Notes: generated from the sequence alone by a model not told the origin. Shown: positions 46,508-55,394, counted from the stretch's first letter. The stretch is DNA of 64,000 bases from Robertmurraya dakarensis (GCF_900156875.1 NZ_LT707409.1:3493435-3557434), one strand, 5' to 3'. Numbers and translations are program-made.

Positions 46508-46543
46508 AATCGTTATCTCTCTATAATAAATCAGCAATTTCAT

Positions 46544-46900
46544 TTAGCGAAAAAATACTTTATCAACATTGTACTTTGCCTTGAGTTCGTTAATGATGTA
46601 TGTTTCATAAATTTCTCTATGTACAGGATCTTCAACCAGGCAAACGGCAATTTTCGTTACTTCGTCTCTGTGCATCTTTATTGGAGAAACATTGTCCTCA
46701 AAATGCTTTTTTATTCTCTGTCTTAACTTCCTCGCTTTGCCTACGAATAATAACTCCTTATCACGGTTGTAAAACATAAAGATTCCACCTTTATCTCTAG
46801 AGATAAGATGAAAGTCAGTAAATCCATATATATTACTTAATTCAGGATTATCCTTCTTAGTAATCGTCACATCTGGCTTTGGAATTGTTATGTTTATCAT
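46544..46900 (-). CDS. GIY-YIG nuclease-domain protein (UvrC-N-like)
   Basis: About 118 residues. GIY-YIG core: GGIFMFYNRDKELLFVGKAR with the motif changed to GIF/LFVG, Arg in KLRQRIKKHF, and Glu in HREIYETYIINELKAKYN. Resembles the small UvrC-like 'excision repair endonuclease' proteins of Bacillus (YurQ type). ATG 46900 follows GAGGAGGTGGG. Substrate unproven. Confidence 0.75.
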   Translation of the reverse strand: MINITIPKPDVTITKKDNPELSNIYGFTDFHLISRDKGGIFMFYNRDKELLFVGKARKLRQRIKKHFEDNVSPIKMHRDEVTKIAVCLVEDPVHREIYETYIINELKAKYNVDKVFFR

Positions 46901-47012
46901 CTTAACCCACCTCCTCACTTTTATAATGCTCTAAATCGCAGCCGCTATCCTAAGATAGTTCATTTATTCCTTTTTGTATACTAAAAGGACCTTGGCTGTA
47001 TTTTCACATCTT

Positions 47013-47897
47013 TCAACTATTGTTAATTCTTTCCACAAACCTCTTTGCAGCACGTGATAATGGGACATTCCTTAAATAGCATATACCAATATTCCTTTTT
47101 GGAATCGTCTCTTCAAGCGTTACTTCATATAAATTTCCTGAGTTCAAATAATCCTTTGAAAACTCCTTTGTAACGCACGCTATGCCCAGATTTATTTTTG
47201 TGAATTCTAATAATAAATCATAAGAACCAAGTTCAAATACTGGTGAAACTTGAAAGCCTCTCTTTTTCAAGAAGTTTTCTACATAAATTCGCGAATTAGA
47301 TTTTTTTTCCAAAAAAATGAGTGGCATTCGCATCAAATATTCCAAACTAATTGGTTTTTCCGTTATTTTCTTGTATTTTTCACCACAAACAAAAATGTCC
47401 TGAATCTCTTTACATGGAATGACTTGAAGGTTTTCCTCCTGGATTGGCAGATTGCAAATCCCTATATCTGCTTTGCCTGACTTGATAAACTCACAGATTT
47501 CAGTTGTTGTGCCATTTAATATAGTTAATTTAACACCAGGATATGCTGTGCGAAATTCTTCCAAATAAGGCAATAAAAAATAACGAGAAATTGTGTCTCC
47601 TACCCCAATACGCAATTCTCCTGTTTTTAATGATTTAAATTCTAAGATTTTATCCTCTGCTGCCTGAATAATACCTAATGCTGAGTTCACATGCTCATTT
47701 AGCAGGCTTCCTTCATTTGTTAAGACTACACCTTTTGATGTTCGATAGAAAAGCTGGATATCTAATTCCTTTTCAAGCTTGGATATAGCTTGGCTGACTG
47801 CCGACTGTGTCATATATAACTCATGTGCTGCTTTTGAAAAACTATTATTTTTACTTACAACGTTAAATATGCGATATAAATCTAATGATCCAATCAT
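47013..47897 (-). CDS. LysR-type transcriptional regulator
   Basis: 294 residues. Winged helix NNSFSKAAHELYMTQSAVSQ, then a periplasmic-binding-like effector domain (LRIGVGDTISRYFLLPYLEE). CysL/YtlI-like overall. Divergent from the CofE-like gene with 126 bases between, so probably its regulator. Effector unknown. Confidence 0.85.
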   Translation of the reverse strand: MIGSLDLYRIFNVVSKNNSFSKAAHELYMTQSAVSQAISKLEKELDIQLFYRTSKGVVLTNEGSLLNEHVNSALGIIQAAEDKILEFKSLKTGELRIGVGDTISRYFLLPYLEEFRTAYPGVKLTILNGTTTEICEFIKSGKADIGICNLPIQEENLQVIPCKEIQDIFVCGEKYKKITEKPISLEYLMRMPLIFLEKKSNSRIYVENFLKKRGFQVSPVFELGSYDLLLEFTKINLGIACVTKEFSKDYLNSGNLYEVTLEETIPKRNIGICYLRNVPLSRAAKRFVERINNS

Positions 47898-48023
47898 ATA
47901 AGTTCTCCTTATATCCGATATTATGAATATTAATTTTACTTATACTACTTAAAAGGTTATAGTAACATAGGATTTAAAATTAGTATTTAAAATATATAAA
48001 TATACTTTGATAGAGGAGCGATC

Positions 48024-49217
48024 ATGTTGCAAAGAGTAGTCGGAACAGTAGTACGCGGACTTCGAGGGCCGATCATTAATCAAGGGGATAATATTGAAGA
48101 AATCGTAGTAAATACTGTATTACATACAGCAAAGGTGGAAGGCTTTTCTATCGAAGATAATGATATTGTCACAATCACTGAATCAGTCGTTGCTCGTGCA
48201 CAAGGAAACTATGCGACAATTGACGATATTGCTGCTGATGTAAAAGAAAAATTTGGTGAGGAAACAGTTGGTGTCACCTTCCCAATCCTAAGCCGTAACC
48301 GCTTTGCAAACTGCTTACGAGGGATTGCTAGAGGAGCTAACAAAGTTGTTTTAAAGTTAAGCTATCCTTCTGATGAAGTTGGTAACCACCTTGTTGACAT
48401 CGACGAGCTGGACGTAAAGGGTGTAAATCCGTGGACTGATGTATTAACGGAAGATGAATTCCGTGAGCATTTTGGATATAAAAAACATACTTTTACTGGT
48501 GTTGATTACATCGAATACTATAAAGAATTAGTTGAAGCTGAAGGTGCAGCTTGCCAAGTTATCTTCTCAAATAATCCAAAGACTATCTTAGATTATACAA
48601 AGAATGTTTTAACATGTGATATCCACTCACGCTTCAGAACAAAACGTATTTTAACTAACCATGGTGCTGAAAAAGTATTTGGACTTGATGATATTCTGAA
48701 AGAATCAGTCAATGGCAGCGGCTTTAACGAAGCTTATGGTCTATTAGGATCTAATAAAGCAACGGAAGAAAGCGTAAAGCTATTTCCAAATAACTGCCAA
48801 CCTATCGTGGACGGTATTCAAGCAAAACTTAAAGAAGTAACAGGTAAAAATGTAGAAGTTATGATTTACGGCGACGGTGCCTTCAAAGATCCAGTCGGGA
48901 AGATCTGGGAACTTGCGGATCCAGTTGTATCACCCGCTTATACAGCAGGACTTGATGGTACACCGAATGAAGTAAAGTTAAAATACTTAGCAGACAATAA
49001 CTTCTCACATCTTCGCGGCGAAGAGTTAAAACAGGCTATTTCCACTTACATTAAGAACAAGAACGAAGACTTAGTAGGTGCGATGGAAGCACAAGGTACT
49101 ACACCTCGCAGATTAACGGACCTAATTGGATCATTATCGGATTTAACGTCTGGCAGCGGCGACAAGGGAACACCAATGATTTATATTCAAGGATACTTTG
49201 ATAACTATACAAAATAA
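48024..49217 (+). CDS. CofE-like (F420-0:gamma-glutamyl ligase family) protein
   Basis: 397 residues. The N-terminal segment RVVGTVVRGLRGPIINQGDN and DNDIVTITESVVARAQGNYA, plus FGEETVGVTFPILSRNRFAN, resemble the CofE ligase fold (substrate and GTP/metal sites). Methanogen CofE is about 250 residues, so this form carries an extra domain of about 150 residues with EVMIYGDGAFKDPVGKIWEL. No other F420 biosynthesis gene is in the window and bacilli generally lack the full pathway, so the true substrate is likely different. TAGAGGAGCG precedes the ATG. Confidence 0.7.
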   Translation: MLQRVVGTVVRGLRGPIINQGDNIEEIVVNTVLHTAKVEGFSIEDNDIVTITESVVARAQGNYATIDDIAADVKEKFGEETVGVTFPILSRNRFANCLRGIARGANKVVLKLSYPSDEVGNHLVDIDELDVKGVNPWTDVLTEDEFREHFGYKKHTFTGVDYIEYYKELVEAEGAACQVIFSNNPKTILDYTKNVLTCDIHSRFRTKRILTNHGAEKVFGLDDILKESVNGSGFNEAYGLLGSNKATEESVKLFPNNCQPIVDGIQAKLKEVTGKNVEVMIYGDGAFKDPVGKIWELADPVVSPAYTAGLDGTPNEVKLKYLADNNFSHLRGEELKQAISTYIKNKNEDLVGAMEAQGTTPRRLTDLIGSLSDLTSGSGDKGTPMIYIQGYFDNYTK

Positions 49218-49229
49218 GCTATACAAAGA

Positions 49230-49262
49230 AGCTGTCTCATTAAAATGAGGCAGCTCTTTTAA
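49230..49262 (+). terminator. Terminator after CofE-like gene
   Basis: AGCTGTCTCAT / ATGAGGCAGCT stem, four-base loop, then CTTTT. Confidence 0.85.
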
Positions 49263-49321
49263 AACCCTTCTATTTCATGACAGTTCTCCGTAATATAGAG
49301 GCTGTTATTAGACTGAACAAC

Positions 49322-50770
49322 TTACAAATCCTCTTTCGGTCTGCTCTTTATTTTTGAGCGTATTTGATAGTTAGTTTTCTTCTTCTGTGGATCTTCTTGT
49401 TTTGTGATTGTTAATCCTGTTATACCGTAGAACAGTGCAACTATCGGTGTGATCAGAGCCAAGAAACAGAACGGAAAATAAGCACCAGTTGCAACACCAA
49501 GTGTAGTTGCTGTGAAAATACCGCTGCCAGTCCAAGGAACTAATGCACCACCCTGTGTGCTTGAATCTTCTATTGTTCTTGAGAGATTTTCGGGTCTTAA
49601 GTTTAATCTTTCGAAAATAGGTTTCATTAAAGTACCACTCATCACAGAAGAAAAGTAAATGGAACCACCGATTGCAAGTGTTGAATAACTTACTATGATT
49701 GTTACAAAAATCAGGGTGCCAGTGTGTTGAATTTTATCTGCAAAAGAAGCAATTAATGCCTCTAATACTCCCGTTTCAGCAAGCATACCTCCTAGACCTA
49801 GTGCAAATAAGAACAGAGCAATAAGTTCAAGCATACTTGTTAAACCACCGCGCTGCAGTAAATTGTCAACAATTTCAATTCCAGACTCCACCACGTAACC
49901 CCTATATAAAATACTCAACGTTTCGGAGATCCCGAATCCTTGATAGATGGTTGCAACAAGAGCAGCCACTACTGACGCAATGAAGATGGAAGGGATTGGC
50001 GGTTTCTTTTTTAATAACAAGGCAATTAAAACTACAATAGGAATCATAGACACTAGCCCAAGATTGAATGTTTCGCTTAAATAAGCTGTCAGTACTCTTA
50101 CACTTTCTGCATCTGCAACCCCAGTATATTGCAGCCCAATAAAGGTAAAAATTACTGCGGAAATAATATAAGCAGGTACTGTCGTCCATAGCATATGTTT
50201 AATATGTGTGAATAGATCACCACCAGTAACAGTTGGTGCTAAGTTTGTCGTATCTGATAGAGGTGACATTTTATCACCAAAATATGCACCACTTATAATC
50301 GCCCCCGCAGTTACTCCCGGTGGTATCCCCAAACTCGTACCAATCGCCATCATAGCTATCCCTGCAGTACCAATCGTCCCCCATGAAGATCCTATAGCCA
50401 TTGATACAACCGAACAAAATAATAAGGTTGTTACTAAAAAGAATTGAGGCGATATCATTTTAATTCCGTAATAAATTAAAGTAGGTACTGTGCCCGAAGC
50501 TATCATCGCCCCAATTAAAATACCTACTGATAAAAGAATAATGCCAGGATGCAAGGCTTTACTCATTGAAGACATCATAGCTTTTTTTACTTGTTTATAG
50601 GTGTACCCTAACCCTTTCATAAACGGAATCAATGCAACCATACTTATAAACATTAAAATTTGAATAGGCGCTTCAAAAGCAATTATGCCAGTCGCCACAA
50701 TAATAACAGCTGAAAGCAGCATAAATAACGCATATTTGAATGATGGTTTTTTTATATGTTCATTTTCCAA
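49322..50770 (-). CDS. NhaC-family Na+/H+ (or malate/lactate) antiporter
   Basis: About 482 residues from TTG 50770, behind GGAAGGAAGTGATC. About 11 to 12 helices. NhaC signatures: SMAIGSSWGTIGTAGIAMMA, GAYFGDKMSPLSDTTNLAPT, and TQGGALVPWTGSGIFTATTL. The family includes Na+/H+ antiporters and the malate-lactate antiporter MleN; sequence alone does not separate them. An alternative TTG start 22 codons upstream gives an atypical basic leader. Confidence 0.85.
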   Translation of the reverse strand: MENEHIKKPSFKYALFMLLSAVIIVATGIIAFEAPIQILMFISMVALIPFMKGLGYTYKQVKKAMMSSMSKALHPGIILLSVGILIGAMIASGTVPTLIYYGIKMISPQFFLVTTLLFCSVVSMAIGSSWGTIGTAGIAMMAIGTSLGIPPGVTAGAIISGAYFGDKMSPLSDTTNLAPTVTGGDLFTHIKHMLWTTVPAYIISAVIFTFIGLQYTGVADAESVRVLTAYLSETFNLGLVSMIPIVVLIALLLKKKPPIPSIFIASVVAALVATIYQGFGISETLSILYRGYVVESGIEIVDNLLQRGGLTSMLELIALFLFALGLGGMLAETGVLEALIASFADKIQHTGTLIFVTIIVSYSTLAIGGSIYFSSVMSGTLMKPIFERLNLRPENLSRTIEDSSTQGGALVPWTGSGIFTATTLGVATGAYFPFCFLALITPIVALFYGITGLTITKQEDPQKKKTNYQIRSKIKSRPKEDL

Positions 50771-51026
50771 AAGATCACTTCCTTCCCTTTTCACTTTAAT
50801 TTTAGATCTAGCTAACCTTAGATAAGACTGAATCAACGTTCATAAATTTATAAAATATTTTAAAACACGAATTCATAATGTATTATGCTGATTAAGTGGG
50901 GATTTTATTAGGAGCATATTTAACAAAAAAGGGGTTGAACCTTTGTTCAACCTTACTGTTCATTCTGCCCTATCCGATTGTGTTAAGAAGTCTTATCCTC
51001 AAATGAGTAACCGGCAAAAATAATAT
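50771..51026. other. Region upstream of nhaC-like gene
   Basis: Holds the promoter of the NhaC gene. AAAAAGGGGTTGAACCTTTGTTCAACC at about 50928-50952 includes the inverted pair GGTTGAAC / GTTCAACC, possibly a terminator or operator. No gene seen. Confidence 0.4.
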
Positions 51027-51210
51027 AAGCGGAGATTTTCCCGTTAAAATCAAAAAGATGCTCGTTTTAGGAGATATAAGGGGAGATTTTCCGCTTACCC
51101 AAGGTAAAATATCCTATTTTCGCATTTTCCTGAGTCAATAAAGGGAATTTCTCCGCCTATTAGTGGCTATTTTCGATGCATTTACTTTTTAAGCGGAATT
51201 TTTCCCTCTA
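51027..51210. repeat. Four degenerate repeats with AAGCGGAGATTTTCC core
   Basis: Cores at 51027 (AAGCGGAGATTTTCCCG), 51078 (AAGGGGAGATTTTCCGC), 51140 (AAAGGGAATTTCTCCGC) and 51191 (AAGCGGAATTTTTCCC). Spacing 51, 62 and 51 bases. Non-coding. Confidence 0.7.
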
Positions 51211-51287
51211 TTTATCTATCGATCAAGTTTTTAACCTGATCTCCTAAACCAGTCCCTTAATTACAAGTAATGATCAAAGACAATTTT

Positions 51288-51330
51288 CGTGAGATAAATC
51301 ACAACTCGCTGTCATTATTATTGCTATCAT
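51288..51330 (+). promoter_or_regulatory. Fnr-type class II promoter of PAS gene
   Basis: CGTGAGATAAATCACA (51288-51303) matches the Fnr/CRP site TGTGA-N6-TCACA at nine of ten defined positions. TATCAT at 51325-51330 is a -10; the implied start point near 51337 puts the box centre at -41.5, the activating position. Suggests induction under oxygen limitation. Confidence 0.6.
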
Positions 51331-51427
51331 TATTAATGAGGTAGATAATTATTCACCTAAAAGAAGAGGATTTTCTCAAGATTATTTGTCTTTTCATAAA
51401 GAGAGTTTCCATAAGGGAGTGTTATAC

Positions 51428-51904
51428 ATGTCTGAAAATAAATTGTCTGAATTAATTAGTCCTGAGGCTATCATAAATTTTGAAACCGGTGCAATTAAAG
51501 CGAGCACTTTGGATTCAATTATCAATCTTTTACCATTTGAAATGGGCTTTTGCGATGCTAACGATATTTTCCGCTGGTATTCAAATAATCCAGACCGTGT
51601 CCATGGTCGTCGTAAAGAGGCAATTGGACGCCATGTGCTTGAACTTCATCCAAAAGTGGCTCATCATGTTGAAAAATTGTTGAATGATTTCCGTTCAGGA
51701 GCACGCGACGAATGGGAATTTTGGTTTCCAAAACGCTCTGGTGAAGAAAGTGGTCAAATTTACCAAAAGTTCATGGCAGTGCGTGATGAAAATGGAAAAT
51801 ACCTTGGCTGTATGGATGTGACCATTAATCTCGACGTTTTCAAAGGAAAAGAAGGTAAACACACCCCTGAAACTATTGACGAATTTATAGCTGTTAAGCC
51901 CTGA
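51428..51904 (+). CDS. PAS-domain protein (DUF438 C-terminal type)
   Basis: About 158 residues. A single PAS fold: FEMGFCDANDIFRWYSNNPD, GRHVLELHPKVAHHVEKLLN and DFRSGARDEWEFWFPKRSGE, as in the PAS part of DUF438 proteins. No histidine kinase, GGDEF or DNA-binding part, so it is a stand-alone sensor, perhaps for heme or redox signals. ATG 51428 has AAGGGAGTG upstream. Candidate Fnr promoter upstream and own terminator downstream. Confidence 0.8.
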   Translation: MSENKLSELISPEAIINFETGAIKASTLDSIINLLPFEMGFCDANDIFRWYSNNPDRVHGRRKEAIGRHVLELHPKVAHHVEKLLNDFRSGARDEWEFWFPKRSGEESGQIYQKFMAVRDENGKYLGCMDVTINLDVFKGKEGKHTPETIDEFIAVKP

Positions 51905-51928
51905 ATAAAAATAACTTTTCTATTAAAG

Positions 51929-51962
51929 AACACATTGGATCCCCCCGATACAATGTGTTTTT
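51929..51962 (+). terminator. Terminator of PAS gene
   Basis: AACACATTG / CAATGTGTT stem, 13-base C-rich loop, then TTTC. Confidence 0.82.
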
Positions 51963-52009
51963 CTTTATATAGAAATTTCAATTTAACTTACTAAAAAATT
52001 CTTCAAATT

Positions 52010-52038
52010 AACCGCATCTATTTATGATACGGTTCACC
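52010..52038. repeat. SCC-like distal attachment site (copy of rlmH 3' end)
   Basis: CATCTATTTATGATACGGTTCACC (52015-52038) equals 53134-53157 at 21 of 24 bases and in the same orientation. Read on the minus strand it encodes G-E-P-Y-H-K-stop, the C-terminus of RlmH, followed by AGATGCGGTT. From memory, staphylococcal SCC att sites have the same layout (TATCATAA, then TGATGCGGTT). AACCGCATC and GATACGGTT also form a dyad here. Confidence 0.65.
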
Positions 52039-52262
52039 GTAATGTACTTATATTAGGTGTTGCTAGGTTAGGGTGTGCAAGCTCGTTTTAACTCCTTTCT
52101 GCTATTCAGAATAATATCCTTATATATACCTATAATAGAGTAATTTTCGCTTCTTTTTATCCCCTATATCCGTTATATATAAATCAGAATTTGTCATTCA
52201 CCCTAAAAATGAAGTATAGTTAGTATCTAATAAAACAATCCTCTGATTAAGGTTGTGTCAAC

Positions 52263-52970
52263 ATGCGTATTAATAAATATATAAGTGAATCTGGAAAAGC
52301 ATCTAGACGAGGTGCCGATAAATTAATTACCGATGGAAGAGTTACTATTAATGGTAAGCGTGCAACTATAGGTAGCCAAGTTGAACCTGGGGATGACGTT
52401 AAAGTGGATGGAAATCCAATTCGAGTAGCAAGGAATAATGTCTATATTGCCTTAAATAAACCTGTAGGCATTACTAGCACAACAGAAAAAGGTGTAAAAG
52501 GAAATATTGTTGACTTGGTCAACCATCCATTAAGAATATTTAATATTGGGCGCCTGGATAAAGATTCAGAGGGCTTAATACTTCTTACGAATGATGGCGA
52601 TATTGTTAACGAAATTCTGCGGTCTGAAAATAAGCATGAAAAGGAATATATTGTTTCAGTAGACAGACCAATTACTCCTGAATTCTTGAAGAAGATGTCA
52701 GAAGGTGTCAAAATATTAAATACTAAAACCCTGCCTTGTGAAGTTGTTCAATTATCAAAGTTTGAATTTCAGATTATTTTAACACAGGGGCTAAACCGCC
52801 AAATACGCCGCATGTGCGCTGAATTAGGATACGACGTTTACCGTTTGCAAAGAACCCGAATCATGAATATTCATTTAGGTAACCTTTCTCCTGGACAATG
52901 GAGAGATTTATCCAAGAAAGAACGAACTCAGTTATTTAGAGAATTAAACTATGAGCCAAAAGAATGGTGA
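52263..52970 (+). CDS. rluF: 23S rRNA pseudouridine synthase RluF-like
   Basis: 235 residues. N-terminal S4 domain ([20 protein letters not shown]), then the RsuA/RluB/E/F catalytic motif [20 protein letters not shown] with the nucleophile Asp, and [20 protein letters not shown]. RluF-like by [23 protein letters not shown] 52263 with a weak AAGGTTGTG site. It lies inside the SCC-like segment. Confidence 0.9.
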   Translation: MRINKYISESGKASRRGADKLITDGRVTINGKRATIGSQVEPGDDVKVDGNPIRVARNNVYIALNKPVGITSTTEKGVKGNIVDLVNHPLRIFNIGRLDKDSEGLILLTNDGDIVNEILRSENKHEKEYIVSVDRPITPEFLKKMSEGVKILNTKTLPCEVVQLSKFEFQIILTQGLNRQIRRMCAELGYDVYRLQRTRIMNIHLGNLSPGQWRDLSKKERTQLFRELNYEPKEW

Positions 52971-53059
52971 AAACTATGGAACATCAAGTTTAGGCAGAGT
53001 TATCATTGGATTAATATCCAAATAACAAATAAAGGGACAATCTCATTATAATAAATAAA

Positions 53060-53094
53060 CCTTAGTGCTTCTTTCCAAGAAAGAGGCACTAAGG
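53060..53094 (-). terminator. rlmH terminator
   Basis: CCTTAGTGC pairs with GCACTAAGG, with a further TCTTT/AAAGA stem inside. Minus strand continues TTTATTTATT. Confidence 0.75.
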
Positions 53095-53136
53095 AAAATA
53101 TGCGTAGGGGCCATCCTATACCCTTAATAACTTCAT

Positions 53137-53616
53137 TTACTTATGATACGGTTCCCCCCGATTAATTCGATACGCCCGATAGACCTGCTCCACCAAAATC
53201 AGCCTCATTAATTGATGAGGGAATGTCATTTTTGAAAATGACAGGTGCTCATCTGCCCTGTTTAAGACTTCATCACTTAAGCCAAGTGAACCGCCAATGA
53301 TAAAGGCAATTTTGCTCTTCCCATAGGTTGCCAGTTTATCCAGTAACTCTGCCAGTTCTTCGGAAGATTTTTGTTTTCCTTGAATCGCTAATGCGATAAC
53401 ATATGTATCGGGGCTTATTTTCGCTAGAATTCTCTCTCCCTCTTTTTGTTTCACTTGCTCCATTTCGGTTGCACTTAGTTCCTCTGGTGCCTTTTCATCG
53501 GATACTTCAATTACCTCTACCTTGGCATAAGATGATAATCTTTTTAAATATTCTTCAATGCCTTGTTTTAAATATTTTTCTTTTAACTTTCCAACCGTTA
53601 CTAACGAAATATGCAC
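53137..53616 (-). CDS. rlmH: 23S rRNA m3-pseudouridine-1915 methyltransferase RlmH
   Basis: 159 residues, the fixed length of the family (OrfX in staphylococci, YydA in B. subtilis). SPOUT fold with [40 protein letters not shown] and the C-terminal [11 protein letters not shown]. Its last codons are the classical insertion site of SCC cassettes. Confidence 0.95.
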   Translation of the reverse strand: MHISLVTVGKLKEKYLKQGIEEYLKRLSSYAKVEVIEVSDEKAPEELSATEMEQVKQKEGERILAKISPDTYVIALAIQGKQKSSEELAELLDKLATYGKSKIAFIIGGSLGLSDEVLNRADEHLSFSKMTFPHQLMRLILVEQVYRAYRINRGEPYHK

Positions 53617-53641
53617 ACCTAATCCTCACTTTACAAACAAG

Positions 53642-53684
53642 ATATCCACATAACTTATCCACATATCCACATTTTCTATCCACA
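53642..53684. promoter_or_regulatory. DnaA-box cluster upstream of rlmH
   Basis: Four boxes on the plus strand: ATATCCACA 53642, TTATCCACA 53655 (perfect), ATATCCACA 53663 and CTATCCACA 53676, spaced 13, 8 and 13 bases. A further perfect TTATCCACA lies at 53944. B. subtilis has an oriC-proximal DnaA-box cluster upstream of yydA (rlmH), so position and content agree with a conserved site. Confidence 0.8.
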
Positions 53685-53696
53685 TCTTGTATGAGA

Positions 53697-53855
53697 TCAT
53701 TCGTTCGCTACCATATATACAGCGGAATTTCGACAATATTCACAGCTTGTTGATAACTCGTCCACTGCCACTTTAGACAGTAACGGAAATGTCTCAAATT
53801 CATCTACAATCGTGTCTATAGCAAGATCCACATGTTCTTCACAGCAATATATCAT
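53697..53855 (-). CDS. CxxH/CxxC small zinc-type protein YyzF
   Basis: 52 residues from ATG 53855 behind GAAGGAGAAAAG. Pattern CCEEHVDLAIDTIVDEFETF, then CEYCRNSAVYMVANE: a C-x2-H / C-x2-C pair that should bind a metal. Found beside rlmH and htrC in bacilli. Role unknown. Confidence 0.85.
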   Translation of the reverse strand: MIYCCEEHVDLAIDTIVDEFETFPLLSKVAVDELSTSCEYCRNSAVYMVANE

Positions 53856-53970
53856 GTTCTTTTCTCCTTCTATCATGTTTATATTTTCTACATAATTAGA
53901 CAAAATTCTAATGTGGAAAACACCATTCCAAACTCTGTCCTACTTATCCACATTTCATCTTAACATGATC

Positions 53971-54010
53971 AAAAAAAGCAGGAAAGCTTTTATACACAGC
54001 CTTCCTGCTC
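53971..54010 (-). terminator. htrC terminator
   Basis: Minus strand GAGCAGGAAGGC pairs with GCTTTCCTGC across a 10-base loop, followed by TTTTTTT. Confidence 0.85.
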
Positions 54011-54028
54011 TATTTTACCCACATCTAA

Positions 54029-55243
54029 CTAATATACTCTATTTCCTGTTAGTTTCATCGTGGTTTCCTCTATCTTTCCATTTCGGTAGACCTTAATAGT
54101 TAAGGACTCACCAATGTCCTTTTCATTATATAAGTGCTTGCGTAAATCGATCACGTCTGTAATCTTCTCTCCATCCATTTCAACGATAACATCCAGCTCT
54201 TGCAGGCCAGCTAACTCTGCTGGTGAATTTGGTTCTACTCTCATGACAGCAACACCATAATTAATATCTTTTGGAAGCTTCAATGCTTCTTGCTGATAAT
54301 AAGACGGAATTTCATTTACAGATTGAAGTTCGATTCCCATGTATGGCCTTTGAACTTCACCAACCTGTTCTAAGTCTTCAATAATAGGGATGGCATAATT
54401 GATTGGTATCGCAAGTCCAATTCCTTCAACCGCACTCTCAGCAATTTTCATTGAATTAATCCCGATTACTTGGCCAGCAATGTTAATTAGAGCCCCTCCG
54501 CTATTACCAGGGTTGATAGCAGCATCCGTTTGTAATACTTCTGCCTGCCAATCAACTACACCATTTTGATCGATATCAACCGGGATTGCTCTTTCTAACC
54601 CTGAAATGATCCCTTGAGTAACAGATCCTGAGAAGGTAGGTCCTAATGGGTTTCCAATTGCAATAACTGGTTCACCCGTCCTTAAAGCATCAGAATCTCC
54701 AAATTCAGCAATAGTTTCAATTTCACTGCCATCTACTTCAAGCACCGCTAGATCTGTCCAAATATCACTGCCTCGAAGTGTCGCAGGAATTTTTGTGCCA
54801 TTTGCTAACGTAATTTCAATCGTGTTAGCTCCTTCAATTACATGATGATTTGTTACGACAAAGGCTTTATTGCCTTCCTTTTTATAAATGACACCGGAAC
54901 CAGTACCAGCCTCTTCTCCTTGACCATTTCCCCAAAAGCTAGTTGCTTGGATATTGGTTATACCCACGACAGCATCTGCCGCTTTTTCGACTGCTTTTGT
55001 AATATCTGTTTCAACATTTACTGAAACCGTCTCTGATTGCAGAGGACTGCGTTCTTCCACTTCATTTTTTTCTTCATCATCCAAGGAATAAGGCAATACA
55101 TCATAATTTAACAGCTGCGGAAGGGCAATTACTACTAGCAGAGCTCCTAATATCACTCCGACCAAGCTGGCAAGTATATATCCACCCCTGTTTCCCTTTT
55201 GCTTTTTATAGCGTTCTTGGTAATCTTGATCGTAATAACCCAC
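54029..55243 (-). CDS. htrC: HtrA-type membrane-anchored serine protease (HtrC/YyxA)
   Basis: 404 residues. Basic N-terminus with one anchor helix (GGYILASLVGVILGALLVVI), protease domain with His in VVTNHHVIEGA, Asp in TDLAVLEVDG and Ser in INPGNSGGALINIAG, then a C-terminal PDZ domain (GVAVMRVEPNSPAELAGLQE). Degrades misfolded exported proteins. Sits downstream of yycJ with its own promoter and terminator. Confidence 0.93.
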   Translation of the reverse strand: MGYYDQDYQERYKKQKGNRGGYILASLVGVILGALLVVIALPQLLNYDVLPYSLDDEEKNEVEERSPLQSETVSVNVETDITKAVEKAADAVVGITNIQATSFWGNGQGEEAGTGSGVIYKKEGNKAFVVTNHHVIEGANTIEITLANGTKIPATLRGSDIWTDLAVLEVDGSEIETIAEFGDSDALRTGEPVIAIGNPLGPTFSGSVTQGIISGLERAIPVDIDQNGVVDWQAEVLQTDAAINPGNSGGALINIAGQVIGINSMKIAESAVEGIGLAIPINYAIPIIEDLEQVGEVQRPYMGIELQSVNEIPSYYQQEALKLPKDINYGVAVMRVEPNSPAELAGLQELDVIVEMDGEKITDVIDLRKHLYNEKDIGESLTIKVYRNGKIEETTMKLTGNRVY

Positions 55244-55394
55244 TTTTCACCATTCCTTTCACGAGAACGATTGCTAAAGATTATTCTTCCTATCTATACC
55301 TAATTATAATCTTGTAACATGAAAAATCTAATGAAAAGCATGCTAAATTTGCATTCTTACAACTTTGTTCATATTTTAGTCTTAGTTTATTCAT

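Larger units (their letters stand above)
52015..53136. mobile_element. Putative SCC-like mini-cassette at the rlmH 3' end
   Basis: A 1.12-kb segment between the two rlmH-end repeats carries one gene, an rRNA pseudouridine synthase, and no ccr recombinase. It looks like a small cassette inserted at rlmH by a recombinase supplied in trans, or a decayed remnant of a larger one. Based on the direct repeats and the insertion site only. Confidence 0.5.

Noticed and set aside
52015-53136. Complete SCC element with recombinase
   Set aside because: No ccrA/B/C gene or other cargo is present. Only the attachment-like repeats and rluF are seen, so I call it at most a mini-cassette or remnant.
53403-53753. 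Plus-strand frame opposite rlmH and the DnaA boxes
   Set aside because: It overlaps a certain gene and the box cluster, has no ribosome site and no recognisable protein.
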